Source of the DNA: Chloroflexota bacterium
GTDB taxonomy: Bacteria; Chloroflexota; Anaerolineae; Anaerolineales; Villigracilaceae
Assembly (NCBI GenBank): GCA_021796155.1
Contig: JAJYOO010000133.1
Location: forward strand, 1 to 6,597
Direction: 5' to 3'
Length of the DNA: 6,597 nucleotides
This document shows, piece by piece, positions 1-6,270 of this stretch. A program made the translations under genes and the position numbers. Position 1 is the stretch's first letter. The number at the start of each line of letters is the position of its first letter. The notes beneath the pieces were generated by a model. It saw only the letters and a list, made by a program, of their open reading frames with translations, did no database searches and was not told where the DNA came from.

Positions 1-1
1 C

Positions 2-313
2 ATCAGGAAATGCCAAGCTCTGGCAAGTGAATTCAATGACCGCTTTGGCAAATTGCCGGAAATGACCGAGAACCTGTTTTATCAAATGCGGATAAAACTG
101 CGCGCGGAGAAAGCGGGTTTGGCCTCTGTGGGTTGGGAGACAGGTCAGATTGTTTTGCGTTATCCGTCCGCGCCGGATGGCGGCGAAGGGAAACGTCTGC
201 GCGACCTTGGTCCCGATGTGCGCGGCGGCAAGGGAGCTTATTGGTGTACGTTTGCAAAAGATGTGGATTGGATGGAGAGGTTGTTGGCGGTGCTGGAGTT
301 AGTGGCAAAATAA
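2..313 (+). CDS. mfd: Transcription-repair coupling factor Mfd, C-terminal end (partial)
   Basis: This frame is open from the first complete codon to a TAA stop and gives 103 residues, so only the C-terminus of a protein usually over 1,100 residues long is present. The visible part matches the C-terminal TRCF domain (domain 7) of Mfd: a helix ending in EFNDRFGKLPE (residues 10-20), followed by ENLFYQMRIKLRAEKAG and a short beta-rich stretch. E. coli Mfd has the equivalent ELIDRFGLLP segment. Mfd is a cytoplasmic ATP-dependent translocase that removes RNA polymerase stalled at DNA damage and recruits UvrA; domain 7 masks the UvrA-binding surface. The motor domains lie outside the window and cannot be checked. 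The reading frame is intact to the stop. The next gene is convergent, and uvrB, which acts in the same pathway, lies about 3.7 kb downstream. The family assignment rests on a short region but the motif is characteristic. Confidence 0.85.
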   Translation: MRKCQALASEFNDRFGKLPEMTENLFYQMRIKLRAEKAGLASVGWETGQIVLRYPSAPDGGEGKRLRDLGPDVRGGKGAYWCTFAKDVDWMERLLAVLELVAK

Positions 314-320
314 AATCAAG

Positions 321-394
321 TCAATCCCTTTAAACCCAAGCTGCTTGTTCTTCTTCGTCATCTTGGTGAAATAATTCAGTTGCCTTTAGGATTC
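321..394 (-). pseudogene. Vestigial C-terminal fragment of a YdeI-family gene
   Basis: Positions 321-394 align without gaps to 905-978, the 3' end of the intact YdeI-family gene, with 55 of 74 bases identical by hand count. Read on the minus strand in the corresponding frame, the fragment encodes RQLNYFTKMTKKNKQLGF, against KRLNNFIKMTEKNKQFGF in the intact gene; 14 of 22 residues match when the following KGID/GGIE is included. There is no start codon context, an in-frame TAA interrupts the fragment near its upstream end, and the terminal EKYY and stop are lost. It sits between the mfd stop and the DinB-like gene, overlapping the last codons of the latter. I read it as the remnant of a second, otherwise deleted ydeI copy. 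It has no expected product. Confidence 0.75.
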
Positions 395-870
395 TTGCGA
401 CTGGTTTTGCGGGCTGTCACCGCCAGCGCCTGCTCAATATCTTTAATTCGGTGATATGCAGAATGAGCATCAAGATCATAAGGCCATTCCGGTCTGCGAT
501 CCCTGCCGGTGAACCATTCATCGGGCGCGGCTCTCAGTGCCGCAAGCAAATCCTTCTGAACTTGTCTGTGCCAGGCAAGGACTTCCTGCGGTGGGCGATT
601 CCGCCAGCGCATGTAGATGACATGATTTTCTTCGGTTATGTTCAGCCCGCGCTCCTCGGGCGGTTTGCGTTGTCCTTTGATGGAGCGGATAATATTTGCC
701 TTAAAGTGTGTGATATGAGCCAGTGCATCCTTCGCAGTCCAAGGATCTTTGGTTTCAGGCCGGGGCACGCGTCGCTTCCAATCCTGATTTGTCAAGTTTG
801 CAACGAGATGATCAAGGAGCTTAAACTCGTGGGTGGCGCGTTTGATAACTTCCTCACGATTATGATGCAT
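376..870 (-). CDS. DinB-like / ClbS-DfsB family four-helix-bundle protein
   Basis: The 164-residue protein has the layout of the DinB/YfiT superfamily, closest to the ClbS/DfsB subgroup. A first helix (about 5-29) is followed by the signature WTAKDALAHITHF (44-56) that opens the second helix, and a late HSAYH motif (136-140). His52, His136 and His140 are placed like the three-histidine metal site of DinB-fold proteins. Members of this fold are metal-dependent thiol transferases or, for ClbS, hydrolases protecting against a genotoxin; the substrate here cannot be told from sequence. The protein is expected to be cytoplasmic, with no signal peptide or membrane segment. The ATG at 870 has a GAAGG ribosome site 9 nt upstream. 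The start lies 21 bp after the stop of the YdeI-family gene, which suggests one transcript. The last residues (about NPKGN) come from sequence homologous to the 3' end of ydeI read in another frame. The family call is firm, the function is not. Confidence 0.8.
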   Translation of the reverse strand: MHHNREEVIKRATHEFKLLDHLVANLTNQDWKRRVPRPETKDPWTAKDALAHITHFKANIIRSIKGQRKPPEERGLNITEENHVIYMRWRNRPPQEVLAWHRQVQKDLLAALRAAPDEWFTGRDRRPEWPYDLDAHSAYHRIKDIEQALAVTARKTSRKNPKGN

Positions 871-891
871 GGCAAACTGCCTTCTGCTTAT

Positions 892-1455
892 TCAATAATA
901 TTTCTCGATTCCACCAAATCCAAACTGTTTATTCTTCTCTGTCATCTTGATAAAATTATTCAATCGCTTTTTGAATTCTTCAGGTCGCTTCCTTGCTCCA
1001 TCAATAAAAGCAATTCTAATTCGTTTATAGGTTTCAGAGAAGTTTTTGAAATTCTTCCAAGCTGTTTTATTGGCCTTTATGGCTTTTAAAATATCGGCAG
1101 GGATTTTGAACTTCTCTTCTGAAATATCGCCGAGAGTAGTGAGCACATCCTTCATCACTTTGCCCTCGGTAACAAGTTTTCGCAATCTTTCCTTGTTTGC
1201 CTGTGAGTAACTGCTTTTTGGTTTCCGCGGCGAGAATCGCTGGGCGTGGCTTTCTTCATCTATCTTCTTGACGTTGCTGTCTATCCAGCCAAAGCATAAG
1301 GCTTCTTCCACTGCGGCATTATATTCGATGCGCGGCTTTCCGCTGGACTTCTTGTAATACACCAGCCAGATTTCTTTTTCTGTTTTGTAGTTCTTCTTCA
1401 ACCACTTCCGCCATTCCGCGCGCGTGGAGGTGTATAAAGTTTGGGTGATGTTCAT
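892..1455 (-). CDS. YdeI/OmpD-associated family protein
   Basis: The 187-residue protein carries the hallmark segments of the YdeI/OmpD-associated family: EALCFGWIDS (51-60), RFSPRKPKSSYS (73-84) and the C-terminal FGFGGIEKYY. Its length is usual for the family, which has been annotated as bacteriocin-protection or frataxin-like iron-binding protein. I would not assign a biochemical role. It is lysine- and arginine-rich, with no signal peptide or membrane helix, so it is probably cytoplasmic. The ATG at 1455 has AGGT about 7 nt upstream. A weak promoter candidate (TTGATC at 1490-1495, 16 nt, TAAATA at 1468-1473, minus strand) lies upstream. The gene reads into the DinB-like gene with a 21-bp gap. 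It is AT-rich compared with its neighbours: by hand count, 961-1020 has 22/60 GC and 1021-1080 has 19/60, against 33/60 at 541-600. That suggests a different origin. A decayed copy of its 3' end lies at 321-394. Confidence 0.85.
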   Translation of the reverse strand: MNITQTLYTSTRAEWRKWLKKNYKTEKEIWLVYYKKSSGKPRIEYNAAVEEALCFGWIDSNVKKIDEESHAQRFSPRKPKSSYSQANKERLRKLVTEGKVMKDVLTTLGDISEEKFKIPADILKAIKANKTAWKNFKNFSETYKRIRIAFIDGARKRPEEFKKRLNNFIKMTEKNKQFGFGGIEKYY

Positions 1456-1495
1456 TGTGATTACCTGTATTTATCCAAGGTGGACACTGGATCAA

Positions 1496-1562
1496 GCCGC
1501 GAAGTGTGCGAAGGGCGCAAAGCCTTTTATATTTTCTTCGCGATCTCGGCAGTCTTCGCGGT
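1496..1562. repeat. Imperfect inverted repeat built of 9-nt GCGAAG-type units
   Basis: Two 26-nt arms (1497-1522 and 1536-1561) are reverse complements at 19 of 26 positions, with a 13-nt AT-rich loop between them. Each arm has an internal 9-nt period: GCCGCGAAG, TGTGCGAAG and GGCGCAAAG on the left, and CTTCGCGAT, CTCGGCAGT and CTTCGCGGT on the right. The outermost 8 bases pair perfectly, and mismatches fall between the repeated cores. The element lies in the 133-bp gap between mgsA and the YdeI-family gene, starting about 26 bases after the mgsA stop. No T-run follows it on the minus strand, so it does not look like a standard intrinsic terminator. It resembles short interspersed intergenic repeats. 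Whether it occurs elsewhere in the genome cannot be seen here. Confidence 0.6.
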
Positions 1563-1588
1563 TTAAAATCTTCGGCGCGGTGTGACAT

Positions 1589-2092
1589 TCATTTTGACTC
1601 GGAAGCTTTTGCACTTTTATGCATTGCCTCAGGCACAGGAATCTTCCGTTTCCGGTAGCCATCATAATCTGGGACAAGGCGATTGTATTCGCTGTCCATC
1701 AGCGGAGATGAAATCATAAAATCCGCGGAGGCGCGGTTACAGGCAATCGGGATGTTCCAGACTGCGGCCATTCGGAGAAGCGCCTTGACGTCCGGGTCGT
1801 GCGGCATTGGCTCGAGCGGGTCCCAGAAAAAGATCAGGAAGTTGATCGTATCATCCACGATCATTGCGCCGATTTGCTGGTCGCCGCCCAAAGGCCCGCT
1901 TTGCAGTTTGATGATCTCAAAGCCAAGTTCGCGTTCGAGCATCTCGCCCGTTGTGCCGGTGGCAAATACTTCATGATGCGCGAGCAGGTCCCGGTTGAAC
2001 TTGGCCCATTCGACCAAATCCTGTTTCTTGTTATCGTGAGCCACCAGTGCGATTCGTTTGTTGGGTTGCATGGTAATTTGCTTTGCACTCAT
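1589..2092 (-). CDS. mgsA: Methylglyoxal synthase
   Basis: MgsA converts dihydroxyacetone phosphate to methylglyoxal and phosphate, a cytoplasmic bypass of lower glycolysis used when phosphate is scarce or sugar phosphates build up. The 167-residue protein shows all the family motifs: IALVAHDNKK (14-23), ATGTTG (44-49) in the phosphate-binding loop, SGPLGGDQQIGA (65-76), FFWDPLEPMPHDPDVKAL (88-105) and ACNRASAD (117-124). His19, Asp20, Asp71, His98 and Asp101 fall at the same numbers as the key active-site residues of the E. coli enzyme. That supports the ATG at 2092, which has a GAG 5 nt upstream, over the internal Met8, which has no ribosome site. The C-terminus runs about 15 charged residues beyond the 152-residue E. 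coli protein. The gene is divergent from the KimA-like transporter and is served by an extended -10 promoter at 2119-2127. Active-site conservation predicts an active enzyme. Confidence 0.96.
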   Translation of the reverse strand: MSAKQITMQPNKRIALVAHDNKKQDLVEWAKFNRDLLAHHEVFATGTTGEMLERELGFEIIKLQSGPLGGDQQIGAMIVDDTINFLIFFWDPLEPMPHDPDVKALLRMAAVWNIPIACNRASADFMISSPLMDSEYNRLVPDYDGYRKRKIPVPEAMHKSAKASESK

Positions 2093-2118
2093 AGATTCTC
2101 TTTTGCCTTTCTTTGAAA

Positions 2119-2127
2119 AGTATAGCA
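2119..2127 (-). promoter_or_regulatory. Extended -10 promoter of mgsA
   Basis: On the minus strand the sequence TGCTATACT combines a TATACT -10 hexamer with an upstream TGn. No good -35 is found at 16-18 nt, which fits an extended -10 promoter. The predicted start near 2112 gives a leader of about 20 nt before the mgsA ATG. Assigned by inspection only. Confidence 0.5.
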
Positions 2128-2139
2128 GGTTATTGAGTT

Positions 2140-2145
2140 TATAAT
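2140..2145 (+). promoter_or_regulatory. -10 element for the KimA-like permease
   Basis: This is a perfect TATAAT 26 nt before the permease start codon. The nearest -35-like hexamer, TTGAAA at 2113-2118, is 21 nt away, which is too far for a standard promoter, and the spacing-appropriate positions are poor matches. The implied leader is only about 20 nt, so there is no room for a riboswitch such as the c-di-AMP (ydaO) element that controls kimA in Bacillus subtilis. Confidence 0.45.
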
Positions 2146-2171
2146 CGTGCTGGATTCACGAGGAGAGATTT

Positions 2172-4013
2172 ATGCTTACTCATCTAAAAGATTGGATTAT
2201 TGGTCCGGCTTTACCAACGATCTCTGCCGGGCATAAGCGTTTGAATAAATTGCGTGCGCTGGCAGCGTTCTCGCCTGATGCGTTGGCGTCCATTGCGTAT
2301 GCCAACCAGGAAATTTATCTGGGTTTGGTTGTGGCTGGCACAGCGGGACTCGCTTATGCGTGGCCGATCAGCATCGCGATTGGAAGTCTGCTTGCGATTG
2401 TTGCGTTGTCCTATTTTCAAACCATTCATGCATACCCAAACGGCGGCGGATCGTATATCGTTGCGCGTTCGAATCTTGGGACGATTCCCGGACTGATCGC
2501 GGCGGCCGCTTTGTTGATAGATTATCTGCTGAACGCGGCGGTCAGCCTGACAGCGGGTGTGGCGGCCATCGCTTCGGCGTTTCCGGGACTTTGGCCGTAC
2601 CGCGTCATCATTGCGCTTTTTCTTCTACTGGTCATTACTCTGCTCAACCTGCGCGGACTGCAGGAGACGGGGACAGCCATGGCGGTTCCCGTCTATTTTT
2701 TTATTATCACCTATCTCATCATGATTGTTATAGGACTCGTCCGGCTTTTTATTGAGGGCCCGACTCCGCTGAATGCCGTTTCCATTCCTGTTCTTCAACC
2801 ATTGACGCTTTTCCTAATCCTTCATGCCTTTTCAACTGGCAGCACCGCACTGACTGGCGTCGAAGCCATCAGCAATGGCGTTCCCGCTTTTGAATCTCCG
2901 GAATCAAAAAACGCCGGCCGGACATTGCTGATTATGGCATTTCTGATGGCGACTCTTTTTCTCGGCACGATTGCGTTGACGCGTTTCTTTGTTGTCACTG
3001 CCGGGCCGCAAGAGACGATTCTTTCCGCGCTCGCGCGGCGGTTGATTGGGACAGGCCCGTTTTATTTTATTATTCAATTTGCCACGCTTGCCATCTTGAC
3101 CGTCGCGGCGAATACAAGTTTTGCAGGCTTCCCGCGCCTGGCGGCGATTCTCGCACAGGATGGCTTCCTGCCGCGTCAATTGAGCAGCCTGGGTGATCGG
3201 CTGGCGTTTACAAATGGCGTTGTTTTGTTAAGCGGAGGAACAGCCGCGCTCATCATTTTATTCGAAGGCGATTCGCATTTGCTCGTCCCGCTGTTTGCGG
3301 TTGGTGCATTTTTGGCGTTTACGCTTTCGCAATCCGGCATGGTTTTGCACTGGCTGAAGGAGCATGGCCGCGGCTGGACATGGAAATCCTTTATCAATGG
3401 TCTCGGTGCGCTGGCAACCGGAACAACGCTGATCGTTGTGGCAATCAGCAAATTCACGGGCGGCGCATGGATTACAATCCTGCTGATTCCGCTTATGGTA
3501 TTGGCGTTTCACCGGATTCGCCTGCATTATCAGGAAGTGCGCGAGCAGCTTTCATTGCATGGGTTACCTCCTTCGCTGCGGCCGGTCAGCCCGGCTCGGA
3601 TTGTGATTCCAATTTCGGGCGTGCATCGCGGCATGGTCAACGCGGTGAGATTCGCACAGTCCATCTCGGCCCATGTGACTGCCGTCTACGTCGAAATGGA
3701 GCCCGGCTCCGGGCCTCGCGTGAGCGAAGAGTGGAAGGAATGGTGGCCGGATATTCCGCTGGTCATTGTCCCGTCGCCGTATCGTTCATTAATTGGTCCG
3801 CTGCTGGAATATCTGGACAAGACCGATACGGAACAAAACGACGGGCAGTTGGCTGTGGTCGTGCTGCCTGAATTTGTCACAACCAGTTGGTGGCAAAACC
3901 TGCTTCATAATCAAACCGCGTTGCTGTTGAAGGCCGCTTTTCTTTATGGACGCCGCAAATCGGGTTTGGAGCGCGTGGTAATTGACGTGCCGTATCATTT
4001 GCGAATGGGGTGA
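2172..4013 (+). CDS. KimA-like APC-superfamily permease (probable potassium importer)
   Basis: The 613-residue membrane protein has an APC/LeuT-fold transporter region (about 28-450, many hydrophobic helices) and a soluble cytoplasmic tail (about 475-613) that starts RIVIPISGVHRG and resembles a UspA-type fold. Length, layout and motifs match Bacillus subtilis KimA (YdaO), a proton-coupled potassium importer: SPDALASIAY (34-43), YPNGGGSYIVAR (88-99), LLIDYLLNAAVS (114-125) and TGVEA (228-232). As I recall the KimA structure, potassium contacts include D36, Y43, D117, Y118, T121, S125, T230, E233 and Y377. Here D36, Y43, D117, Y118, S125 and the T/E pair (offset by two) are kept, but 121 is Asn and the residue equivalent to Y377 is Phe375. 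AGGAG sits 6 nt before the ATG. The gene is divergent from mgsA, and its TGA stop lies inside the uvrB promoter. The substrate could still be an amino acid, because many related permeases are poorly characterised. Confidence 0.82.
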   Translation: MLTHLKDWIIGPALPTISAGHKRLNKLRALAAFSPDALASIAYANQEIYLGLVVAGTAGLAYAWPISIAIGSLLAIVALSYFQTIHAYPNGGGSYIVARSNLGTIPGLIAAAALLIDYLLNAAVSLTAGVAAIASAFPGLWPYRVIIALFLLLVITLLNLRGLQETGTAMAVPVYFFIITYLIMIVIGLVRLFIEGPTPLNAVSIPVLQPLTLFLILHAFSTGSTALTGVEAISNGVPAFESPESKNAGRTLLIMAFLMATLFLGTIALTRFFVVTAGPQETILSALARRLIGTGPFYFIIQFATLAILTVAANTSFAGFPRLAAILAQDGFLPRQLSSLGDRLAFTNGVVLLSGGTAALIILFEGDSHLLVPLFAVGAFLAFTLSQSGMVLHWLKEHGRGWTWKSFINGLGALATGTTLIVVAISKFTGGAWITILLIPLMVLAFHRIRLHYQEVREQLSLHGLPPSLRPVSPARIVIPISGVHRGMVNAVRFAQSISAHVTAVYVEMEPGSGPRVSEEWKEWWPDIPLVIVPSPYRSLIGPLLEYLDKTDTEQNDGQLAVVVLPEFVTTSWWQNLLHNQTALLLKAAFLYGRRKSGLERVVIDVPYHLRMG

Positions 4014-4019
4014 TATAAT
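4011..4019 (+). promoter_or_regulatory. Extended -10 promoter of uvrB
   Basis: TGATATAAT consists of a perfect TATAAT (4014-4019) preceded by TGn, so it should act as an extended -10 promoter. The TGn triplet is the TGA stop codon of the upstream permease. No -35 lies at standard spacing; TTGACG at 3982-3987 is 26 nt away. The predicted start falls within the LexA operator that follows, giving a leader of about 26 nt before the uvrB ATG. Confidence 0.7.
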
Positions 4020-4020
4020 A

Positions 4021-4032
4021 GAACGCACGTTC
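4021..4032 (+). promoter_or_regulatory. LexA (SOS) operator of uvrB
   Basis: GAACGCACGTTC is a perfect match to the Gram-positive-type SOS box GAACnnnnGTTC and is an inverted repeat in its conserved halves. It starts 1 nt after the TATAAT -10 and covers the predicted transcription start, so bound LexA would block RNA polymerase. uvrB is a classic SOS gene. LexA itself is not in the window. I saw no other GAACnnnnGTTC match while reading; GAACGCGTTC within uvrB at about 5381 has the wrong spacing. Confidence 0.85.
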
Positions 4033-4051
4033 TTTACAGAAAAGAGCTCCG

Positions 4052-6103
4052 ATGACCTTTAAGCTTCACGCTCCATTTCAACCGACTGGTGACCAACCCG
4101 AAGCGATTGCCCAGCTTGTAGATGGCGTCCGCAAGGGAATGAAGAACCAGGTTTTGCTCGGCGCGACAGCGACGGGTAAAACATTTACTGTTGCATCCAT
4201 CATCGAACAATTGCAGATGCCCGCCCTCGTCATGGCGCACAACAAAACCCTCGCCGCGCAGCTTTATGCTGAGTTCAAAGAGTTCTTTCCTGAAAATGCG
4301 GTCGAGTATTTTGTTTCTTATTATGATTACTACCAGCCGGAGGCTTATGTTCCACGGCATGATCTTTATATCGAGAAAGAAACAGAGATCAACGAGGAAA
4401 TCGAGCGTCTGCGGCTGGCGGCAACGACTTCACTGGTTTCCCGAAAAGATGTGATTGTTGTTGCGTCTGTGTCCTGCATTTACGGTTTGGGAAGTCCTGA
4501 AGAATTTGGCAAGGGAACGGTTGTTTTGCAGATCGGACAGTTGTATCGGCGCAACGCGCTGATACGACAGCTGATCGAATCGCAATATCAGCGCAACGAC
4601 ATGGAACTGCGCCCTGGCACATTTCGCGTGCGGGGCGATACGCTGGAGATCATCCCGGCGTATGAAGACAAGCGCGGATTCCGCATCACGTTCTTCGGCG
4701 ATGAAGTGGAGCGAATGATACAGTTCAATCCATTGACCGGTGAAGTTTTTGACGAGCCAAAAGAAATTTCGATTTACCCAGCCAAGCAATATCTCACCGA
4801 CACAGATCGCATGAAGGACGCCATCGCTGATATTGAGAAAGAACTTGAAGAACGGATGGCGTTGTTCAAGTCCGAGGGCAAATTGATCGAGGCGCAGCGA
4901 ATCGAACAGCGGACGCGTTATGATCTTGAAATGCTGAAAGAAGTCGGTTATTGCTCTGGCATCGAAAATTATTCGCGTCATTTGGATCGCCGCGCACCGG
5001 GCACGCACCCGTGGACAATGATTGACTTTTTGCCGAGCGAATATTTGCTTGTCATTGATGAGAGTCACATGACTGTTCCGCAAATCCGCGGCATGTACAA
5101 CGGCGATCGTTCGCGCAAAGAGACTCTGGTCGAATATGGCTTCCGGTTGCCAAGTGCAGTGGATAATCGTCCGCTCAAGTTCGATGAGTTCGAACAGCGC
5201 ATGGGATACACGATCTACATGTCTGCCACACCGGGGCCATACGAAATGGGACGTGCCGAGCAAGTTGCGGAACAGATCATCCGCCCGACAGGTTTGGTTG
5301 ATCCTGAAGTGGAAGTTCGACCGATTGCCGGGCAGGTGGATAACTTGATTGGCGAGATCCGTCAGCGCGTCGAACGAGGCGAACGCGTTCTCGTCACAAC
5401 CTTAACGAAACGCATGGCCGAAGATTTGTCTGATTACCTGATGGAGCTTGGAATCAAAGTCCATTATTTGCATTCGGAAGTGGAAACGCTCGAACGTGTC
5501 GGCATCCTGCGCGATTTGCGGCTTGGCGTCTTCGATGTGATCGTTGGAATCAATCTTCTGCGCGAAGGACTCGATTTGCCGGAAGTTTCACTCGTTGCGA
5601 TTTTGGACGCGGATAAGGAAGGTTTCCTTCGCTCCGAAACGGCTCTGATCCAGACCATTGGCCGGGCAGCCCGTCATGTGAATGGGCGTGTCATCATGTA
5701 CGCAGATCACATCACCGACTCGATGAACGCCGCCATTACTGAAACGAATCGCCGCCGCGCCAAGCAAATCAAATATAACCAGGATCATGACATCACGCCG
5801 GTCAGTATTCACAAGGCGATCCGCGATTTGACCGATCAATTGTCAGGTGAAGGCAAAGAACGGGCGATGGCTGTCGGCGAGGGGAAGGCCGCGTATCGCA
5901 CGAAACACGATAAAACTTCGCGTGGCGAATTGGAGAAGATCATCCACGAGATGGAAAAGCAGATGAAAGAAGCCGCGAAGAATCTCGAGTTCGAGAAGGC
6001 TGCTGCACTCCGTGATGAAATGTATGAACTGAAAGCGATACTCGCGGATGAAGCAGACTTGAAACCGTGGGAGCGAATCAAATTGTTGGCAGGGGATGAA
6101 TAG
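4052..6103 (+). CDS. uvrB: Excinuclease ABC subunit UvrB
   Basis: UvrB is the damage-verifying helicase-like subunit of nucleotide excision repair. UvrA loads it at lesions and it recruits UvrC for incision. The 683-residue protein is full length (E. coli 673). Visible motifs in order: N-terminal [11 protein letters not shown] (9-19), Walker A GATATGKT (37-44), [19 protein letters not shown] (62-80), the beta-hairpin [12 protein letters not shown] (90-101) that inserts between DNA strands, the helicase motif VIDESH (334-339), motif [11 protein letters not shown] (534-542), and a C-terminal UVR coiled-coil motif (627-661, with [13 protein letters not shown]) that contacts UvrC. Walker A has Ala where many UvrB proteins have Gly (GxTGxGKT); the essential GKT is intact. 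The ATG at 4052 has AAAGAG about 5 nt upstream. The gene is 38 bp from the permease but has its own promoter and LexA box, so it is probably SOS-inducible. Identification is certain. Confidence 0.99.
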   Translation: MTFKLHAPFQPTGDQPEAIAQLVDGVRKGMKNQVLLGATATGKTFTVASIIEQLQMPALVMAHNKTLAAQLYAEFKEFFPENAVEYFVSYYDYYQPEAYVPRHDLYIEKETEINEEIERLRLAATTSLVSRKDVIVVASVSCIYGLGSPEEFGKGTVVLQIGQLYRRNALIRQLIESQYQRNDMELRPGTFRVRGDTLEIIPAYEDKRGFRITFFGDEVERMIQFNPLTGEVFDEPKEISIYPAKQYLTDTDRMKDAIADIEKELEERMALFKSEGKLIEAQRIEQRTRYDLEMLKEVGYCSGIENYSRHLDRRAPGTHPWTMIDFLPSEYLLVIDESHMTVPQIRGMYNGDRSRKETLVEYGFRLPSAVDNRPLKFDEFEQRMGYTIYMSATPGPYEMGRAEQVAEQIIRPTGLVDPEVEVRPIAGQVDNLIGEIRQRVERGERVLVTTLTKRMAEDLSDYLMELGIKVHYLHSEVETLERVGILRDLRLGVFDVIVGINLLREGLDLPEVSLVAILDADKEGFLRSETALIQTIGRAARHVNGRVIMYADHITDSMNAAITETNRRRAKQIKYNQDHDITPVSIHKAIRDLTDQLSGEGKERAMAVGEGKAAYRTKHDKTSRGELEKIIHEMEKQMKEAAKNLEFEKAAALRDEMYELKAILADEADLKPWERIKLLAGDE

Positions 6104-6190
6104 GCAGCGGTCAGTGTTGGGCTGGCGTCCCGAATCGACCAAGAGGCTGTTTCTTGAAGAGTTCCAACCACGAACGCGTTTATCTGCGGC

Positions 6191-6215
6191 GAATTGGATT
6201 GACAATTTTTTCTTT
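6191..6215 (+). terminator. Weak candidate terminator after uvrB
   Basis: AATTG (6192-6196) and CAATT (6203-6207) can pair around a 6-nt loop, and a T-rich run follows (6206-6218, interrupted by one C). The stem is short and almost all A-T, so this is a marginal intrinsic terminator about 90 nt after the uvrB stop. Nothing better is visible in the gap. Confidence 0.25.
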
Positions 6216-6224
6216 TCAAAACCT

Positions 6225-6253
6225 TTGACCGCTCTTCACAAATTCTTTACACT
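6225..6253 (+). promoter_or_regulatory. Sigma-70-type promoter of the small exported protein gene
   Basis: TTGACC (6225-6230) and TACACT (6248-6253) are separated by 17 nt, which is optimal spacing for a housekeeping promoter. Transcription would start near 6260, giving a leader of about 58 nt. The rest of the gap 6104-6317 shows no gene and no RNA structure that I can support; a short 6-bp inverted repeat (6276-6281/6291-6296) lies in the leader. Confidence 0.45.
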
Positions 6254-6270
6254 TGCGCAGTATTCTTTAC
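6242..6270 (+). repeat. Direct repeat ATTCTTTAC, 20-bp period, in promoter region
   Basis: ATTCTTTAC occurs at 6242-6250 and again at 6262-6270. The two copies are 20 bp apart start to start, close to two helical turns, and bracket the predicted -10 and start site of the exported protein gene. Such spacing is typical of a dimeric regulator binding one face of DNA, but it may also be chance in AT-rich sequence. Confidence 0.4.

Noticed and set aside
337..347. Palindrome CAAGCTGCTTG between mfd and the DinB-like gene, as a bidirectional terminator
   Set aside because: The arms are separated by a single base, so no hairpin loop can form; the sequence is explained by ydeI homology.
451..1089. 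212-codon + strand open frame across the DinB-like and YdeI genes
   Set aside because: It spans two well-supported minus-strand genes and their junction, and its translation resembles no protein family.
4430..5263. Long open frame (277 codons) on the minus strand within uvrB
   Set aside because: It is antisense to the best-conserved part of uvrB, has no recognisable motifs, and its length is explained by the codon bias of the + strand gene.
5381..5391. GAACGCGTTC inside uvrB as a second LexA site
   Set aside because: The half-sites are 2 nt apart rather than 4, and it lies deep in the coding sequence.
6199..6204. Perfect TTGACA as the -35 of the exported-protein promoter
   Set aside because: No acceptable -10 lies 16-18 nt downstream; TTGACC at 6225 has a matching -10 at 17 nt.
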